Assembly (NCBI GenBank): GCA_026419545.1
Contig: JANZZE010000002.1
Coordinates: 1 to 49,175, forward strand
Direction: 5' to 3'
Source of the DNA: Acidimicrobiales bacterium
GTDB lineage: Bacteria > Actinomycetota > Acidimicrobiia > Acidimicrobiales > Acidimicrobilacustridaceae
Length of the DNA stretch: 49,175 nt
This document shows, in pieces, positions 32,570-41,265 of this stretch (positions are counted from its first letter, which is position 1; every line of letters begins with the position of its first letter). A model generated the notes under the pieces. That model was not told the origin of the DNA. It was given only the letters and a program-made list of their open reading frames with translations, and made no database searches. The position numbers and the translations under genes were made by a program.

Positions 32570-33787
32570 GTGCCCAAGATCATCAGCGTCGACGATCACG
32601 TCGTCGAACCCCCTCATGTGTGGCAGACCTGGTTGCCGAGCAAGTACCGCGACAAGGGGCCGCGGGTTGAACGGGCCCGATGGGCACCGTTCGAGCACCG
32701 CCCAGGAGCTAAGTACGTCAACACCATGGATCCCGATGGGCTGCCCGGCGACTACTGGATCTTCGAGGACAAGGTTATCTATGTGCACAAACGCTTCGTA
32801 GCCATCCCACTCGAGGCGACTCCCGACGGTGACATCTCCCAGTTCGACCGGACCGTGATGCAGATGACCCCGATCACCTACGACGAGATGCGGCCCGGTT
32901 GCTACGACCGCGATGCCAGGATCGCCGATTTCGAGTTGAACTGGGTCGATGGCTCGTTGCCGTTCCCTACCTTCCCCCGCTTCTGCGGTCAGACGTTTCT
33001 AGAGGCCGACGACAAGGATCTCGCCCTTGCATGCGTGCGGGCCTACAACGACTGGATGATCGAGGAATGGTGCGAGCCATCGGGTGGTATGAACATCCCG
33101 CTGTGCATCATCCCGTTGTGGGACGCGGAACTCGCCGCCGCAGAGGTCGAACGGGTTTCGGCAAAAGGCGCCCACGCAATCTGTTTTTCCGAGATTCCGC
33201 CGCGATTGGGCTTGCCGAGCATCCACACCGACTACTGGGACCCGTTGTTCGCGGTATGCGATGCCAATGCTGTCACGATCTGCATGCACATCGGATCATC
33301 GTCCACGATGCCAGCGGCGTCGCCCGACGCTCCGGAGGCCGTCGGCGGGACTCTTGCCTTCAACAATGCCTTTGCCTCGATGGCCGACTGGCTGTTCTCC
33401 GGCAAGCTCATCCGCTTTCCCGAGCTGAAGTTGGCCTATTCGGAAGGCCAGATCGGTTGGATTCCCTACGCACTCGAGCGTGCGGACACGGTTTGGGAAC
33501 ATCACGATTCGTGGATGCATACCAAGGAACGCATCCCTGAGCCGCCGAGTACGTACTACTGGGGTCGTATCTTCGGGTGCTTCACCGCAGATCACCACGG
33601 CGTTGCGAACCTCGAGGCTGTCGGGCGTCACAACATCTGTTTCGAGACCGACTACCCGCACACCGATACCACCTGGCCCAACTCGAAGGAGTACGTAGAG
33701 AAACTCGTCGCCGATCTCGACGATGACGTCGCCTACGACATCGTGCGAGGCAACGCCATCCGCATGCTTTCGCTCGATCGGGTGTGA
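32570..33787 (+). CDS. Amidohydrolase-2 family protein
   Basis: This second TIM-barrel amidohydrolase (405 aa) starts with PKIISVDDHVVEPPHVW, where DDH is the first metal site. Later come VTICMHIGSSS, SEGQIGWIPYALERAD and ICFETDYPHTDTTWPNS, with EGQIGWI and the ETDYPHTD metal-site Asp diagnostic of this subgroup. GTG 32570 is preferred over GTG 32558 because the latter lies within the palindrome. It is divergent from the other amidohydrolase, and its 3' end is duplicated downstream. Confidence 0.85.
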   Translation: MPKIISVDDHVVEPPHVWQTWLPSKYRDKGPRVERARWAPFEHRPGAKYVNTMDPDGLPGDYWIFEDKVIYVHKRFVAIPLEATPDGDISQFDRTVMQMTPITYDEMRPGCYDRDARIADFELNWVDGSLPFPTFPRFCGQTFLEADDKDLALACVRAYNDWMIEEWCEPSGGMNIPLCIIPLWDAELAAAEVERVSAKGAHAICFSEIPPRLGLPSIHTDYWDPLFAVCDANAVTICMHIGSSSTMPAASPDAPEAVGGTLAFNNAFASMADWLFSGKLIRFPELKLAYSEGQIGWIPYALERADTVWEHHDSWMHTKERIPEPPSTYYWGRIFGCFTADHHGVANLEAVGRHNICFETDYPHTDTTWPNSKEYVEKLVADLDDDVAYDIVRGNAIRMLSLDRV

Positions 33788-33885
33788 GCGCGCGCCGCTC
33801 GTTGGTTTTCGGGTGTGGGGGTCTTGGATGTCGATTGGGTGTGAGCGCGCGCCGCTCGTTGGTTTTCGGGTGCGGGTCTTGGATG
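33774..33885 (+). repeat. 57-bp tandem duplication covering the amidohydrolase stop codon
   Basis: Unit 1 (33774-33830) and unit 2 (33831-33885) share a block beginning GTGTGAGCGCGCGCCGCTCG and are nearly identical over their length. The period of 57 (19 codons) repeats the TGA in frame at 33842-33844; unit 2 has lost 2 bp near its end. Confidence 0.85.
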
Positions 33886-33952
33886 TGGGGCTGGTGTGCC
33901 CGGGTGGTGGCCCACGTCGGTCAGGGCGGCTAGGTCAGGGATAATGGTGTCC

Positions 33953-34810
33953 ATGGGGTCGGGTCTCTTGCCGGTTCGGCGGGTGCGTTTCGAATATCCC
34001 GATGATCTCGATCCGTCTTGGTCACCCCACCTGCCTGAGTTCGCGGCCGCCGCGAATGCCATCTCGCTCGGGATGCCCTACGCCGAGCCCCTGTTCATCA
34101 AGGCGGTCCGGTCCACACTCGGTGAGCTCGATGAGGGTCTCCGCGCGAGGACTGAGACCTACATCCGCCAGGAAGTCGGGCATTACACCCAGCACAAGAA
34201 GCTCAATGAGATCATCGTGGCGCGCTATCCGTCGACACTGCGGCTGCAGGGATGGATGGAGGCAGCGGCCAACTTCATTTGGCGGCGGAGTAAGCGATTC
34301 AACGTTGCCTATGCCGCGGCTGGTGAGACGCTCTCCTATGGCGTCGCCCGCTGGGCTGAGTCACACGCGGCGTGGGTCATGGATCGCGCAGATCCAGTCG
34401 TGGCCAGTCTTTTCATGTGGCACCTGGCTGAGGAAGTCGAACACAAGTCATCGACCTACGATGTGTTCGAAGCGACGGACGGATCGAAGCTGCGCTACGC
34501 CTGGGCGCTCACCGTCGCGTTCTTGTCGCTCTGCATTTTCACGACCCTGGGCACCCTCATGCAGTTGTGGGCCGACCGGCGGTTGCGATACCCGGCGACC
34601 TGGTTTCGCCTGGCGCGACTTGCTTTGAGTGTCGGTTTCACCGTCCTGCCGGTGATGGTCGTGTCGGTGATGCCTGGGCATCACCCGCGCCAGTTCGCCG
34701 ACCCGGTGCTGCTACCCCGTTGGATGCGGGACTACGACCCCGCGACTGGCCGTGTCCCGCTCTGGTGTGGTGCGGGCACACGGTCGAGCAGCGGGGGTGC
34801 GTCTCGCTAG
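33953..34810 (+). CDS. PF10118-type metal-dependent hydrolase
   Basis: This paralogue of the protein at 24437 has 285 aa. The Glu/His motifs are YIRQEVGHYTQHKKLNE and WHLAEEVEHKSSTYDVFEA, with two hydrophobic stretches near the C-terminus (VAFLSLCIFTTLGTLMQLW and LALSVGFTVLPVMVVSV). ATG 33944 and ATG 33953 are both possible. A GATAAT at 33940-33945 would place a transcription start at or near 33953, suggesting a leaderless mRNA. Function is unknown; it is convergent with a BVMO. Confidence 0.75.
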   Translation: MGSGLLPVRRVRFEYPDDLDPSWSPHLPEFAAAANAISLGMPYAEPLFIKAVRSTLGELDEGLRARTETYIRQEVGHYTQHKKLNEIIVARYPSTLRLQGWMEAAANFIWRRSKRFNVAYAAAGETLSYGVARWAESHAAWVMDRADPVVASLFMWHLAEEVEHKSSTYDVFEATDGSKLRYAWALTVAFLSLCIFTTLGTLMQLWADRRLRYPATWFRLARLALSVGFTVLPVMVVSVMPGHHPRQFADPVLLPRWMRDYDPATGRVPLWCGAGTRSSSGGASR

Positions 34811-34875
34811 TGCTGCTCGTCATGATCAGAACCACAGCTCACGCCTGGCTATGACCGCCTGGTTTGGTCGCAGGC

Positions 34876-36792
34876 TCAGCGCCATACGTAGTCAGCGGGA
34901 TCAGGTTCTCTGGTCTGTTGCCAGTACTCGAGGAGCCCGAACGGCCAGTTCTGGGCCGAGCGGCCGTACTCATTGCGGTACCAGCTGTTGACCGTGGCAA
35001 CCCCCCAGGACATCTGCAGGTTGCCCTCGTCGATCCGGCAGTTGTACTCGTCATGGACCTCCGGTCGGCAGTCCAGCGATTGGTACCCACCTTCGAGAAG
35101 CAGTCGGAGGCAGCCGAGCACATACCGCACTTCGCACTCCGAGAAGAAGATGATGCTGCCGTTGATCACGATGTTCGTGTTCGGTCCATACAGGAGGAAC
35201 AAGTTCGGGAATGACGGAACCATGATGCCGAGATAGGCGCGGGCATCACCGTGCCAGCGTTCGTGGAGATCGACGCCGCCACGTCCCACGACTTTCATGG
35301 GGGTGAGGAACTTAGACGCCTGGAAGCCGGTGCCGTAGATGATCACATCTACGTTGTGTTCGGTGCCGTCGGCGGTCCGGATCCCCTGCGGCGTTATCTC
35401 GGTGATGGATTCGACGATCAACCGAACGTTGTCTCGTTTGAGGGTGCGAGCCCAAATGCCGTCGTCTCGAATGACCCGCTTGGCTCCTGGCGGATAGTGG
35501 GGCATGACCTTCTCGAGCAGATCGGGACGATCACCGAACTGCTCGGTGAGATACAGCGCGAGAAATTGGCGGAGCATCTCATTTTGAGAACTGACCGATT
35601 CCTGGCTCGTCCAGGTGGGGTCAACCTTCACGAGAGGGAGCATTCCTTCGGCGTTACGCCAAAACAGCCAGAACCGGTACCACTGCGCATAGGTGGGGAT
35701 GTGGCGGAACAACCAATTCACCTCGTCCGGTACGTCCTGGTAGTACTCCGGCGTAGGTACCAGCCACGGCGGTGTGCGCTGGAACACCAAGAGCTCGCCT
35801 GCAACCTCGGCGACCGGAGGGATGAACTGGGCCGCGCTGGCACCTGTGCCGATGACCGCCACTCGTTTGCCGCGGAGTTCGACGTCGTGGTCCCAGCGAG
35901 CCGAGTGGAACGACGGACCAGCAAAGGACTCCCGGCCGGGGATGTCGGGGTAGCTCGGCCGGTTTAGTTGACCAACGGCGCTGATGACGGCATTAGCTTC
36001 AAGTGTTTGGTCGCCCTCCGGTGTGATCAGGTGGAGGATCCAGACGCTTCGTTCCTCATCCCATTCTGCTGAGGCAACTTCAGTCCGGAACCGGATGTTG
36101 GGTCGCACGCCGAACTCATCAGCGCACCGGCGGAAATAGTCGAGCAGCACATCCTGGGATGAGAAGTATTGAGGCCAGTCGTCGCGTTGGGCGAACGAGT
36201 AGCTGTAGAAGTGGTTGGGAACGTCAACGCGACAGCCGGGATAGGTGTTCTCGAGCCAAGTGCCGCCTACGTCCTCGTTCTTTTCGAGGACCACGTACTG
36301 GATACCCGCCTGTTGCAGGCGATACGCCGCGAGCAGCCCGGACATGCCGGCACCGATGACGGCGACGGTCAGGTCCTCGGCCCTGGGACCGGCGATCTCC
36401 TCGGCCCGCCAGCCGGGAGCGCGCAAATCCTCGCCGGGGATGCCGAGCTCTTCTTGGAACAGGGGCAGGTAGTCGTCGCTGACCTCGGCTGTGCCGACGA
36501 CAAACTCCAGCATCTGCCGCAACTGCTGTTGGTTGGGCGGTGGAGCCATCTGATGACCCCCGTCGCGGAACCGACGGAGCGCGTCAAAGGCAATGGATCG
36601 CGCTTCGGCGAGCTTTTCGTCGGATAGACCGGCACCGGGCAGCAGCGACAGTGCTGCGTCGACCCGGAGATCGTCGCGAAGCAGTGACAGGTCGCCGGTC
36701 GTGTAGGCGAGCGCAGGTAGCAGCGCGGCGATCTCGGCATGTTCAAGTGCTCGACGGATCTCCTCGTCGTCACTCGGCAGCGGTGCGGTCAC
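34876..36792 (-). CDS. HAPMO-like Baeyer-Villiger monooxygenase
   Basis: The protein has 638 aa from GTG 36792; TTG 36873 and GTG 36807 are alternative starts. It has an N-terminal helical extension of about 130 residues starting TAPLPSDDEEIRRALEHAEI, as in 4-hydroxyacetophenone monooxygenase. Then come FAD-binding VIGAGMSGLLAAYR, GGTWLENTYPGCRVD and the fingerprint FAGPSFHSARWDHD (FxGxxxHxxxWD). NADPH-binding VIGTGASAAQFIP and YGTGFQASKFL follow. It oxidises ketones to esters with NADPH and O2; aromatic ketones are the best-known HAPMO substrates. It is distinct from the BVMO at 25408. Confidence 0.88.
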   Translation of the reverse strand: MTAPLPSDDEEIRRALEHAEIAALLPALAYTTGDLSLLRDDLRVDAALSLLPGAGLSDEKLAEARSIAFDALRRFRDGGHQMAPPPNQQQLRQMLEFVVGTAEVSDDYLPLFQEELGIPGEDLRAPGWRAEEIAGPRAEDLTVAVIGAGMSGLLAAYRLQQAGIQYVVLEKNEDVGGTWLENTYPGCRVDVPNHFYSYSFAQRDDWPQYFSSQDVLLDYFRRCADEFGVRPNIRFRTEVASAEWDEERSVWILHLITPEGDQTLEANAVISAVGQLNRPSYPDIPGRESFAGPSFHSARWDHDVELRGKRVAVIGTGASAAQFIPPVAEVAGELLVFQRTPPWLVPTPEYYQDVPDEVNWLFRHIPTYAQWYRFWLFWRNAEGMLPLVKVDPTWTSQESVSSQNEMLRQFLALYLTEQFGDRPDLLEKVMPHYPPGAKRVIRDDGIWARTLKRDNVRLIVESITEITPQGIRTADGTEHNVDVIIYGTGFQASKFLTPMKVVGRGGVDLHERWHGDARAYLGIMVPSFPNLFLLYGPNTNIVINGSIIFFSECEVRYVLGCLRLLLEGGYQSLDCRPEVHDEYNCRIDEGNLQMSWGVATVNSWYRNEYGRSAQNWPFGLLEYWQQTREPDPADYVWR

Positions 36793-36916
36793 GTGATCAA
36801 AGGGCACGCCGCAGTCTCGCGCGGCGCAGGGCGACGCGTTGTGCCGACCCGATGCGTCCGGCTTGAAGCACAATCAAGCAGCCTGACCGTCAACCACCGA
36901 GCGGGCGCTTGTTGCC

Positions 36917-36946
36917 TTTGTGAGCCCCCACGAATGGGAGCACAAA
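36917..36946 (-). terminator. Weak hairpin after the HAD gene
   Basis: On the minus strand TTTGTG and CACAAA, plus inner CCC and GGG, form a stem with an internal mismatch just after the HAD stop codon. There is no clear T-tract, so terminator function is doubtful. Confidence 0.3.
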
Positions 36947-36950
36947 AACG

Positions 36951-37745
36951 CTAGGGAGTGTGTGTCGGGCTGGGCCTGCGTGCCCGCCAGGAGGCACGTG
37001 TGCGCCGGAACCGCAGCGTCTGCCAGCAGCGGGCCGCGGCGATCCCGGAGAGCGCACGGTCTGGGTTCACACATACGGGATTTCCCACGGCTTCGAGCAT
37101 GGGAAGGTCCGTCGCTGCGTCCGAGTACGCATAAGAGACGGCCAGGTCGATGCCGAGAGCGCCGGCGAGCTCAGTCATTGCTCGTGCTTTGTGGGGGCCA
37201 TAGAGCCAGGCGCGGGTCTCTCCCGTGTAGCGACCCTCATCGTCGATGGCCGCCTCACTGGCAAGCGCCCCGTCGAGCCCGAGGAACTCGACGAGCGGCT
37301 CGACGACTTCCCGCGGCTCGGCCGAGACGAGATACACGGGACGGCCGACGCGTTGGTGTAGCCGCATCAATGCGACCGCTTCGTCGTATACGAACGGTGC
37401 CAGGACCTCCGGCAACGAACGGGTGACGATCGCGCGAACCTCCGCGGCGTCCCAGCCGGTGACGATCCGCGTCCCGACCCGGCGGAAGCGTGCCATTTGG
37501 TCCGGGGTGACCGGCAGGTACCGAAATCTGAGGTGGTTCCAGGCGGCGCGGGCGACCAGGCGACGATTGATCAGGCCGGCTTGGTAGAGCGGCCGGGCAA
37601 AGGCCACCATTGCCGGCTTCGCGACCACCGTGCGGTCCACGTCGAAGAACGCTGCGGCTCGGCCTGTGTGCGCGGACTGGGACCACGCCAGTGCGTCTCG
37701 GCACCCCTGGAATATTCCCTCACTAATGAGTGAATAATTACGCAC
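36951..37745 (-). CDS. HAD-IB family phosphatase (SerB-like)
   Basis: The HAD fold is clear: motif I FFDVDRTVV, motif II LVSAEPREVV, and motif IV YSDAATDLPMLEAVGNPVCVNPD, as in subfamily IB phosphatases. A candidate role is removal of phosphate from a small metabolite or lipid precursor. The start is a problem. The only standard in-frame start is GTG 37745. However, a good minus-strand promoter (TTGACG 37762-37757, TAATTA 37740-37735) would begin transcription near 37728, after it. Translation may start at a non-standard codon (ATT 37727 or CTG 37691) or the promoter reading may be wrong. An operator copy lies over this segment. Confidence 0.75.
   Translation of the reverse strand: MRNYSLISEGIFQGCRDALAWSQSAHTGRAAAFFDVDRTVVAKPAMVAFARPLYQAGLINRRLVARAAWNHLRFRYLPVTPDQMARFRRVGTRIVTGWDAAEVRAIVTRSLPEVLAPFVYDEAVALMRLHQRVGRPVYLVSAEPREVVEPLVEFLGLDGALASEAAIDDEGRYTGETRAWLYGPHKARAMTELAGALGIDLAVSYAYSDAATDLPMLEAVGNPVCVNPDRALSGIAAARCWQTLRFRRTRASWRARRPSPTHTP
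37717..37740. promoter_or_regulatory. Shared operator, site A (HAD gene promoter)
   Basis: The site reads CCCTCACTAATGAGTGAATA, with right half TGAGTGAATA at 37727-37736. It overlaps the -10 (TAATTA) and start region of a minus-strand promoter whose -35 is TTGACG (37762-37757, spacer 16). Same motif as sites B, C and D. Confidence 0.7.
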
Positions 37746-37857
37746 CCAGTCGCAGGCGTCAACGGACGACCGGCAGGTTGGTAGCTGGGTCGGGGCTGTG
37801 GTCCGTGGGCTGCCGGCTGCGCCCGGTGTCGGGTCCCGCTGGCTGGCTGGTGCTTGT

Positions 37858-38475
37858 TCAGGATCCGCTCCGTGGGCCGCCGAGCTGGGACATGACCCCG
37901 AGGATGCAGGTCAGGCAAGCGTCGACGGTTGCCTCTCGGTCGAGTTCCCCAGTTACGTTCAGCTCGATCACCCTCAGGACATAGGCAAGGGTGCCGGAGG
38001 TGATGCCGACGAGCGTCAGCGGCGGTATCCCGCCATGGGCAAACAGCTTGGCGAGCTCACGGGCGAGCTCTGATTGCACCGCGACTGCTTCTTGAACGAC
38101 CTCGGTTTCGCGCACCCCGAACGGATCGCGGAACAAGAGGTTGAACGCGTCCGGCTGCTGTTCGAAGAACCCAACCAAGGCGTCGACTAGGCGTTCCACC
38201 CTCCTGGCCGTGTTGACCGGCGCGGAGACCGCGGTCCGGACCACCTCGAGGAGTTCGGCAGTCAGGTCGGCCATGACCGCGGTGAACAGCTCTGGCCGGC
38301 CGTCTGGGTAGTAGTAATACAGGAGGCGCTTGTTCACGCCGGCCCGCTCGGCGATCTCAGCCAGCCCGCTCAAGGCGTAACCGCGCTCGGCGAACACCCT
38401 GCGTGCCTCTGCTCGTAGGAGCTCTTTTCGTGTCTCCGGGTGGAGTCTTGTTCGTGCTTGAGCGGCGTCGTTCAT
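37858..38475 (-). CDS. TetR/AcrR-family regulator of the isoprenoid/ABC cluster
   Basis: The 205-aa regulator has an HTH of ETRKELLRAEARRVFAERGY, LSGLAEIAERAGVNKRLLYYYYPDG. The C-terminal domain resembles TetR proteins with an acyl or aromatic effector, but the effector cannot be named. It is divergent from dxs, and the operator in the shared gap (site B) recurs at three other local promoters. That is the main reason to assign it as their regulator. ATG 38475 is the natural start. Confidence 0.85.
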   Translation of the reverse strand: MNDAAQARTRLHPETRKELLRAEARRVFAERGYALSGLAEIAERAGVNKRLLYYYYPDGRPELFTAVMADLTAELLEVVRTAVSAPVNTARRVERLVDALVGFFEQQPDAFNLLFRDPFGVRETEVVQEAVAVQSELARELAKLFAHGGIPPLTLVGITSGTLAYVLRVIELNVTGELDREATVDACLTCILGVMSQLGGPRSGS

Positions 38476-38551
38476 GTCGCCTCACTTCTCGCCGCGACCC
38501 CGGATGACTTCACCCCCCGGGGTTTCGTTGCGTGTCAGCCAAATCTTTTGC

Positions 38552-38581
38552 TTGACTCACTCACGGATGAGTGAATAATAC
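38552..38581. promoter_or_regulatory. Shared operator, site B, with dxs promoter
   Basis: Perfect arms TCACTCA and TGAGTGA flank CGGA (38557-38574); right half TGAGTGAATA is at 38568-38577. It lies between TTGACT (-35, 38552-38557) and TAATAC (-10, 38576-38581, spacer 18) of a plus-strand promoter for dxs. A repressor here would block RNA polymerase. The TetR gene starts 77 bp to the left. Confidence 0.8.
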
Positions 38582-38674
38582 TGCTCTGACCGGCTAGGTC
38601 AACGTAGCGGGTCACCACCGGGGAAGGGAGCCTCGGGTCGGCTTGGGCCGGCAGCGATTCATCTTGGGGGAAGC

Positions 38675-40459
38675 GTGGAGAACGATACGCGTCTGGGCGC
38701 GCGCGCCTCGACATCGCTTGATCGCCTTGATTTGCCCGCCGCGTTGCGGGACCTGACCTTTGAGGAGCTTGCTCAGCTCGCGGCTGAGATCCGTTCGGTC
38801 ATCGTGGACTCGGTGCTCCGCCACGGCGGCCACCTCGGTTCCAACCTTGGTGCGGTCGAGCTCACGCTGGCCTTGCACCGGGTCTTCTCGTCGCCCCGCG
38901 ACATCCTGCTGTGGGACACCGGTCACCAGGCCTACACCCACAAGCTCGTCACCGGTCGTCGTGCAGGATTTGAGGTGCTCCGACAGGAGGGAGGGCTGTC
39001 GGGCTATCCGTCTCGTGCCGAGAGCGAACACGACTGGGTGGAGAACAGTCACGCGTCGACGATCCTCGCCTATGCGCACGGGCTCCGTGCCGCCGTCAAA
39101 CCGGATCGACGGGTCGTGGCGGTCATCGGCGATGGCTCACTCACTGGCGGCATGGCCTTCGAGGGGCTGAACAACCTCGGCAACAGTGGTGCCGACTGTC
39201 TCGTGGTGCTCAACGACAACGGTCGTTCATACGCGCCGACCGCGTCCAAAGTCGGGCCGGGTCTGTTGCGTCCGGGAGACAAGCCTCCCGAGTTCTTCGA
39301 GACCTTTGGTATCCGCTACCTCGGTGTCGTCGATGGGCATGACCTGCCGGCCCTGGAGGAGGCACTCCGAGCCGCGGCTGAAGAGCACGGTCCTCGTCTC
39401 CTGCATGTCCTCACCCAGAAAGGGCGGGGCTATCCGCCGGCCGAGACCGACCCGGTGAAGCGGCTCCATGACACGTCCCAGGCCAAGCCTGGTTCGTACA
39501 CGGTCACGTTCTCCGAGACCCTCCTCGAGCTCGCGGATCGAGAACAGAGACTGGTCGCGATCACCGCCGCCATGCCTGATTCAACGGGATTGTTGCCCTT
39601 CGCCCGTCGCTTCCCCGACCGCTTCTTCGATGTCGGCATCGCCGAGCAGCATGCGGTCACCGCGGCGGCGGGTATGGCGATGGGGGGACTCATCCCGGTC
39701 GTCGCCATCTATTCCACGTTTCTCACCCGTGCCTTCGACCAGGTGATGTACGACGTGGGGCTGCACCGGCTTCCGGTGATCTTCTGCTTAGACCGTGCGG
39801 GGATCACCGGAGACGACGGCCCATCTCACCATGGCGTGCTCGATCTGATGTTGCTCTCGAAGGTGCCGGGGATGACCGTGCTTGCACCATCGTCGTTGTC
39901 GGAGCTCGACGCCATGCTGCGTTACGCGGTGTCGGTCGCGACTGGGCCGCGCCCGGGTCCGATCTCGATCCGCTGGTCCAAGACCACGCCGTCACTCGAT
40001 CTCGGGCCGGTCGGCGAGGCCTGTAGCGCACGCAGAGTCTTTGAAGGAGACGACGTCTGCATCATCGCGGTCGGTAAGTGTGTGGAAGCCGCGGTGACGG
40101 CGCATGGTCTCCTCGAAGGGTGCGGTATTTCGGCGACCGTGTGGGATGCGCGCTGTGTGCGTCCCCTCGATCCGGGCATGCTCGTCGACGCGGCACGCCA
40201 CCGGTTCGTCGTGACGGTCGAAGATGGCGTACGTGAAGGGGGCGTAGGGTCGGCCATTGCTAGTGAGCTTGCGGAGTTGACTCTTGGCATGGCTGCTCCG
40301 CCCCGAGTACGGGTGCTCGGCACCCCGCTCGAGTTCATCCCGCACGGCAAGCCCGACGCCATCCTCGCCCGACTCGGGCTGGGAGCGCACGGGATCACCG
40401 AGCACGTCCGAGAACTCGTCCGTTCCCGATCCCTGACCACTGCAGGAGCGCTGTCATGA
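38675..40459 (+). CDS. dxs: 1-deoxy-D-xylulose-5-phosphate synthase, shortened form
   Basis: DXS (594 aa) condenses pyruvate and glyceraldehyde-3-phosphate with TPP to start the MEP pathway. Motifs present are HGGHLGSNLGAVELT, WDTGHQAYTHK, SRAESEHDWVENSHAS, GDGSLTGGMAFEGLNN (TPP-binding), FDVGIAEQHAVT and DGPSHHG. After NDNGRSYAPTASKVGP the usual loop of about 40 residues before FFETFGI is missing, so it is shorter than housekeeping DXS (about 630-650 aa). GTG 38675 follows GGGGGAA at good spacing. First gene of a tightly coupled operon behind the site-B promoter. Confidence 0.88.
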   Translation: MENDTRLGARASTSLDRLDLPAALRDLTFEELAQLAAEIRSVIVDSVLRHGGHLGSNLGAVELTLALHRVFSSPRDILLWDTGHQAYTHKLVTGRRAGFEVLRQEGGLSGYPSRAESEHDWVENSHASTILAYAHGLRAAVKPDRRVVAVIGDGSLTGGMAFEGLNNLGNSGADCLVVLNDNGRSYAPTASKVGPGLLRPGDKPPEFFETFGIRYLGVVDGHDLPALEEALRAAAEEHGPRLLHVLTQKGRGYPPAETDPVKRLHDTSQAKPGSYTVTFSETLLELADREQRLVAITAAMPDSTGLLPFARRFPDRFFDVGIAEQHAVTAAAGMAMGGLIPVVAIYSTFLTRAFDQVMYDVGLHRLPVIFCLDRAGITGDDGPSHHGVLDLMLLSKVPGMTVLAPSSLSELDAMLRYAVSVATGPRPGPISIRWSKTTPSLDLGPVGEACSARRVFEGDDVCIIAVGKCVEAAVTAHGLLEGCGISATVWDARCVRPLDPGMLVDAARHRFVVTVEDGVREGGVGSAIASELAELTLGMAAPPRVRVLGTPLEFIPHGKPDAILARLGLGAHGITEHVRELVRSRSLTTAGALS

Positions 40460-41265
40460 CCATTCGCCGTTCGTCGCCTTCTCGGTCGATTCCAGAAGCT
40501 GCTCGCTCCCGCGGTATCGATCCCAGGCGGATCCCCAGCCACGTGGCCTGTGTCATGGACGGAAACGGTCGTTGGGCCCAGCAGCGGGGACTGAAGCGAA
40601 CCGAGGGTCACGCTGCGGGTGAGCAAGCGCTCGTCGACACCGTGCACGCAGCGGTTGACCTCGGCATCGAGTGGCTCACGTTGTATGCCTTCTCGACCGA
40701 GAACTGGAAGCGTCCGCCGAGTGAGGTCCGGTTCCTCATGCGACTCAACGAAATGATTCTCCGCCGGCGCATCGATGAACTCGACGAGCGAGGTGTGCGG
40801 GTCCGCTTCCTCGGTCGGCGCGACCGACGGGTACCGGGTCGGCTCGCTCGTGCCATGGACGACGCGGTAGCCCGGACCGCTGCGAACGACGGCCTCACGT
40901 TGACATTTGCCTTCAACTACGGCGGGCGGGCGGAACTGGTGGACGCGTTCAACCGGATGCTGGCTGACGGAGTGCAACCGGGATCAGTCGATGAGCGACT
41001 GGTCAGTCTCTACCTGTATCAGCCCGACATGCCCGATCCCGACCTCGTGGTGCGCACCTCGGGCGAGTACCGGATCAGCAATTTTCTCTTGTGGGAGCTT
41101 GCCTACTCGGAGCTGGTGTTCACCGATGTGCTCTGGCCCGACTTCGGCGCCGATTGCCTCTACGACGCGGTGCGTGAATACCAGGCACGAGATCGCCGGT
41201 TTGGGGGCATCAAGGCATCGCCGGTGCCTGCGGCTCCGGTGGCGGCTCCGGTGGCAGGTCGATGA
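40456..41265 (+). CDS. uppS: cis-Prenyltransferase (UppS-like)
   Basis: The 269-aa cis-prenyltransferase carries VACVMDGNGRWAQQRGL, with the catalytic Asp of the MDGNGRW motif. It continues with TLYAFSTENWKRP, TFAFNYGGRAELVDA and RTSGEYRISNFLLWELAYSEL. It elongates an allylic diphosphate with isopentenyl diphosphate units in cis. The chain length (short Z-FPP or long undecaprenyl/decaprenyl type) is not certain from motifs. It overlaps the dxs stop (ATGA) and the ABC gene start (ATGA). Confidence 0.88.
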   Translation: MTIRRSSPSRSIPEAARSRGIDPRRIPSHVACVMDGNGRWAQQRGLKRTEGHAAGEQALVDTVHAAVDLGIEWLTLYAFSTENWKRPPSEVRFLMRLNEMILRRRIDELDERGVRVRFLGRRDRRVPGRLARAMDDAVARTAANDGLTLTFAFNYGGRAELVDAFNRMLADGVQPGSVDERLVSLYLYQPDMPDPDLVVRTSGEYRISNFLLWELAYSELVFTDVLWPDFGADCLYDAVREYQARDRRFGGIKASPVPAAPVAAPVAGR

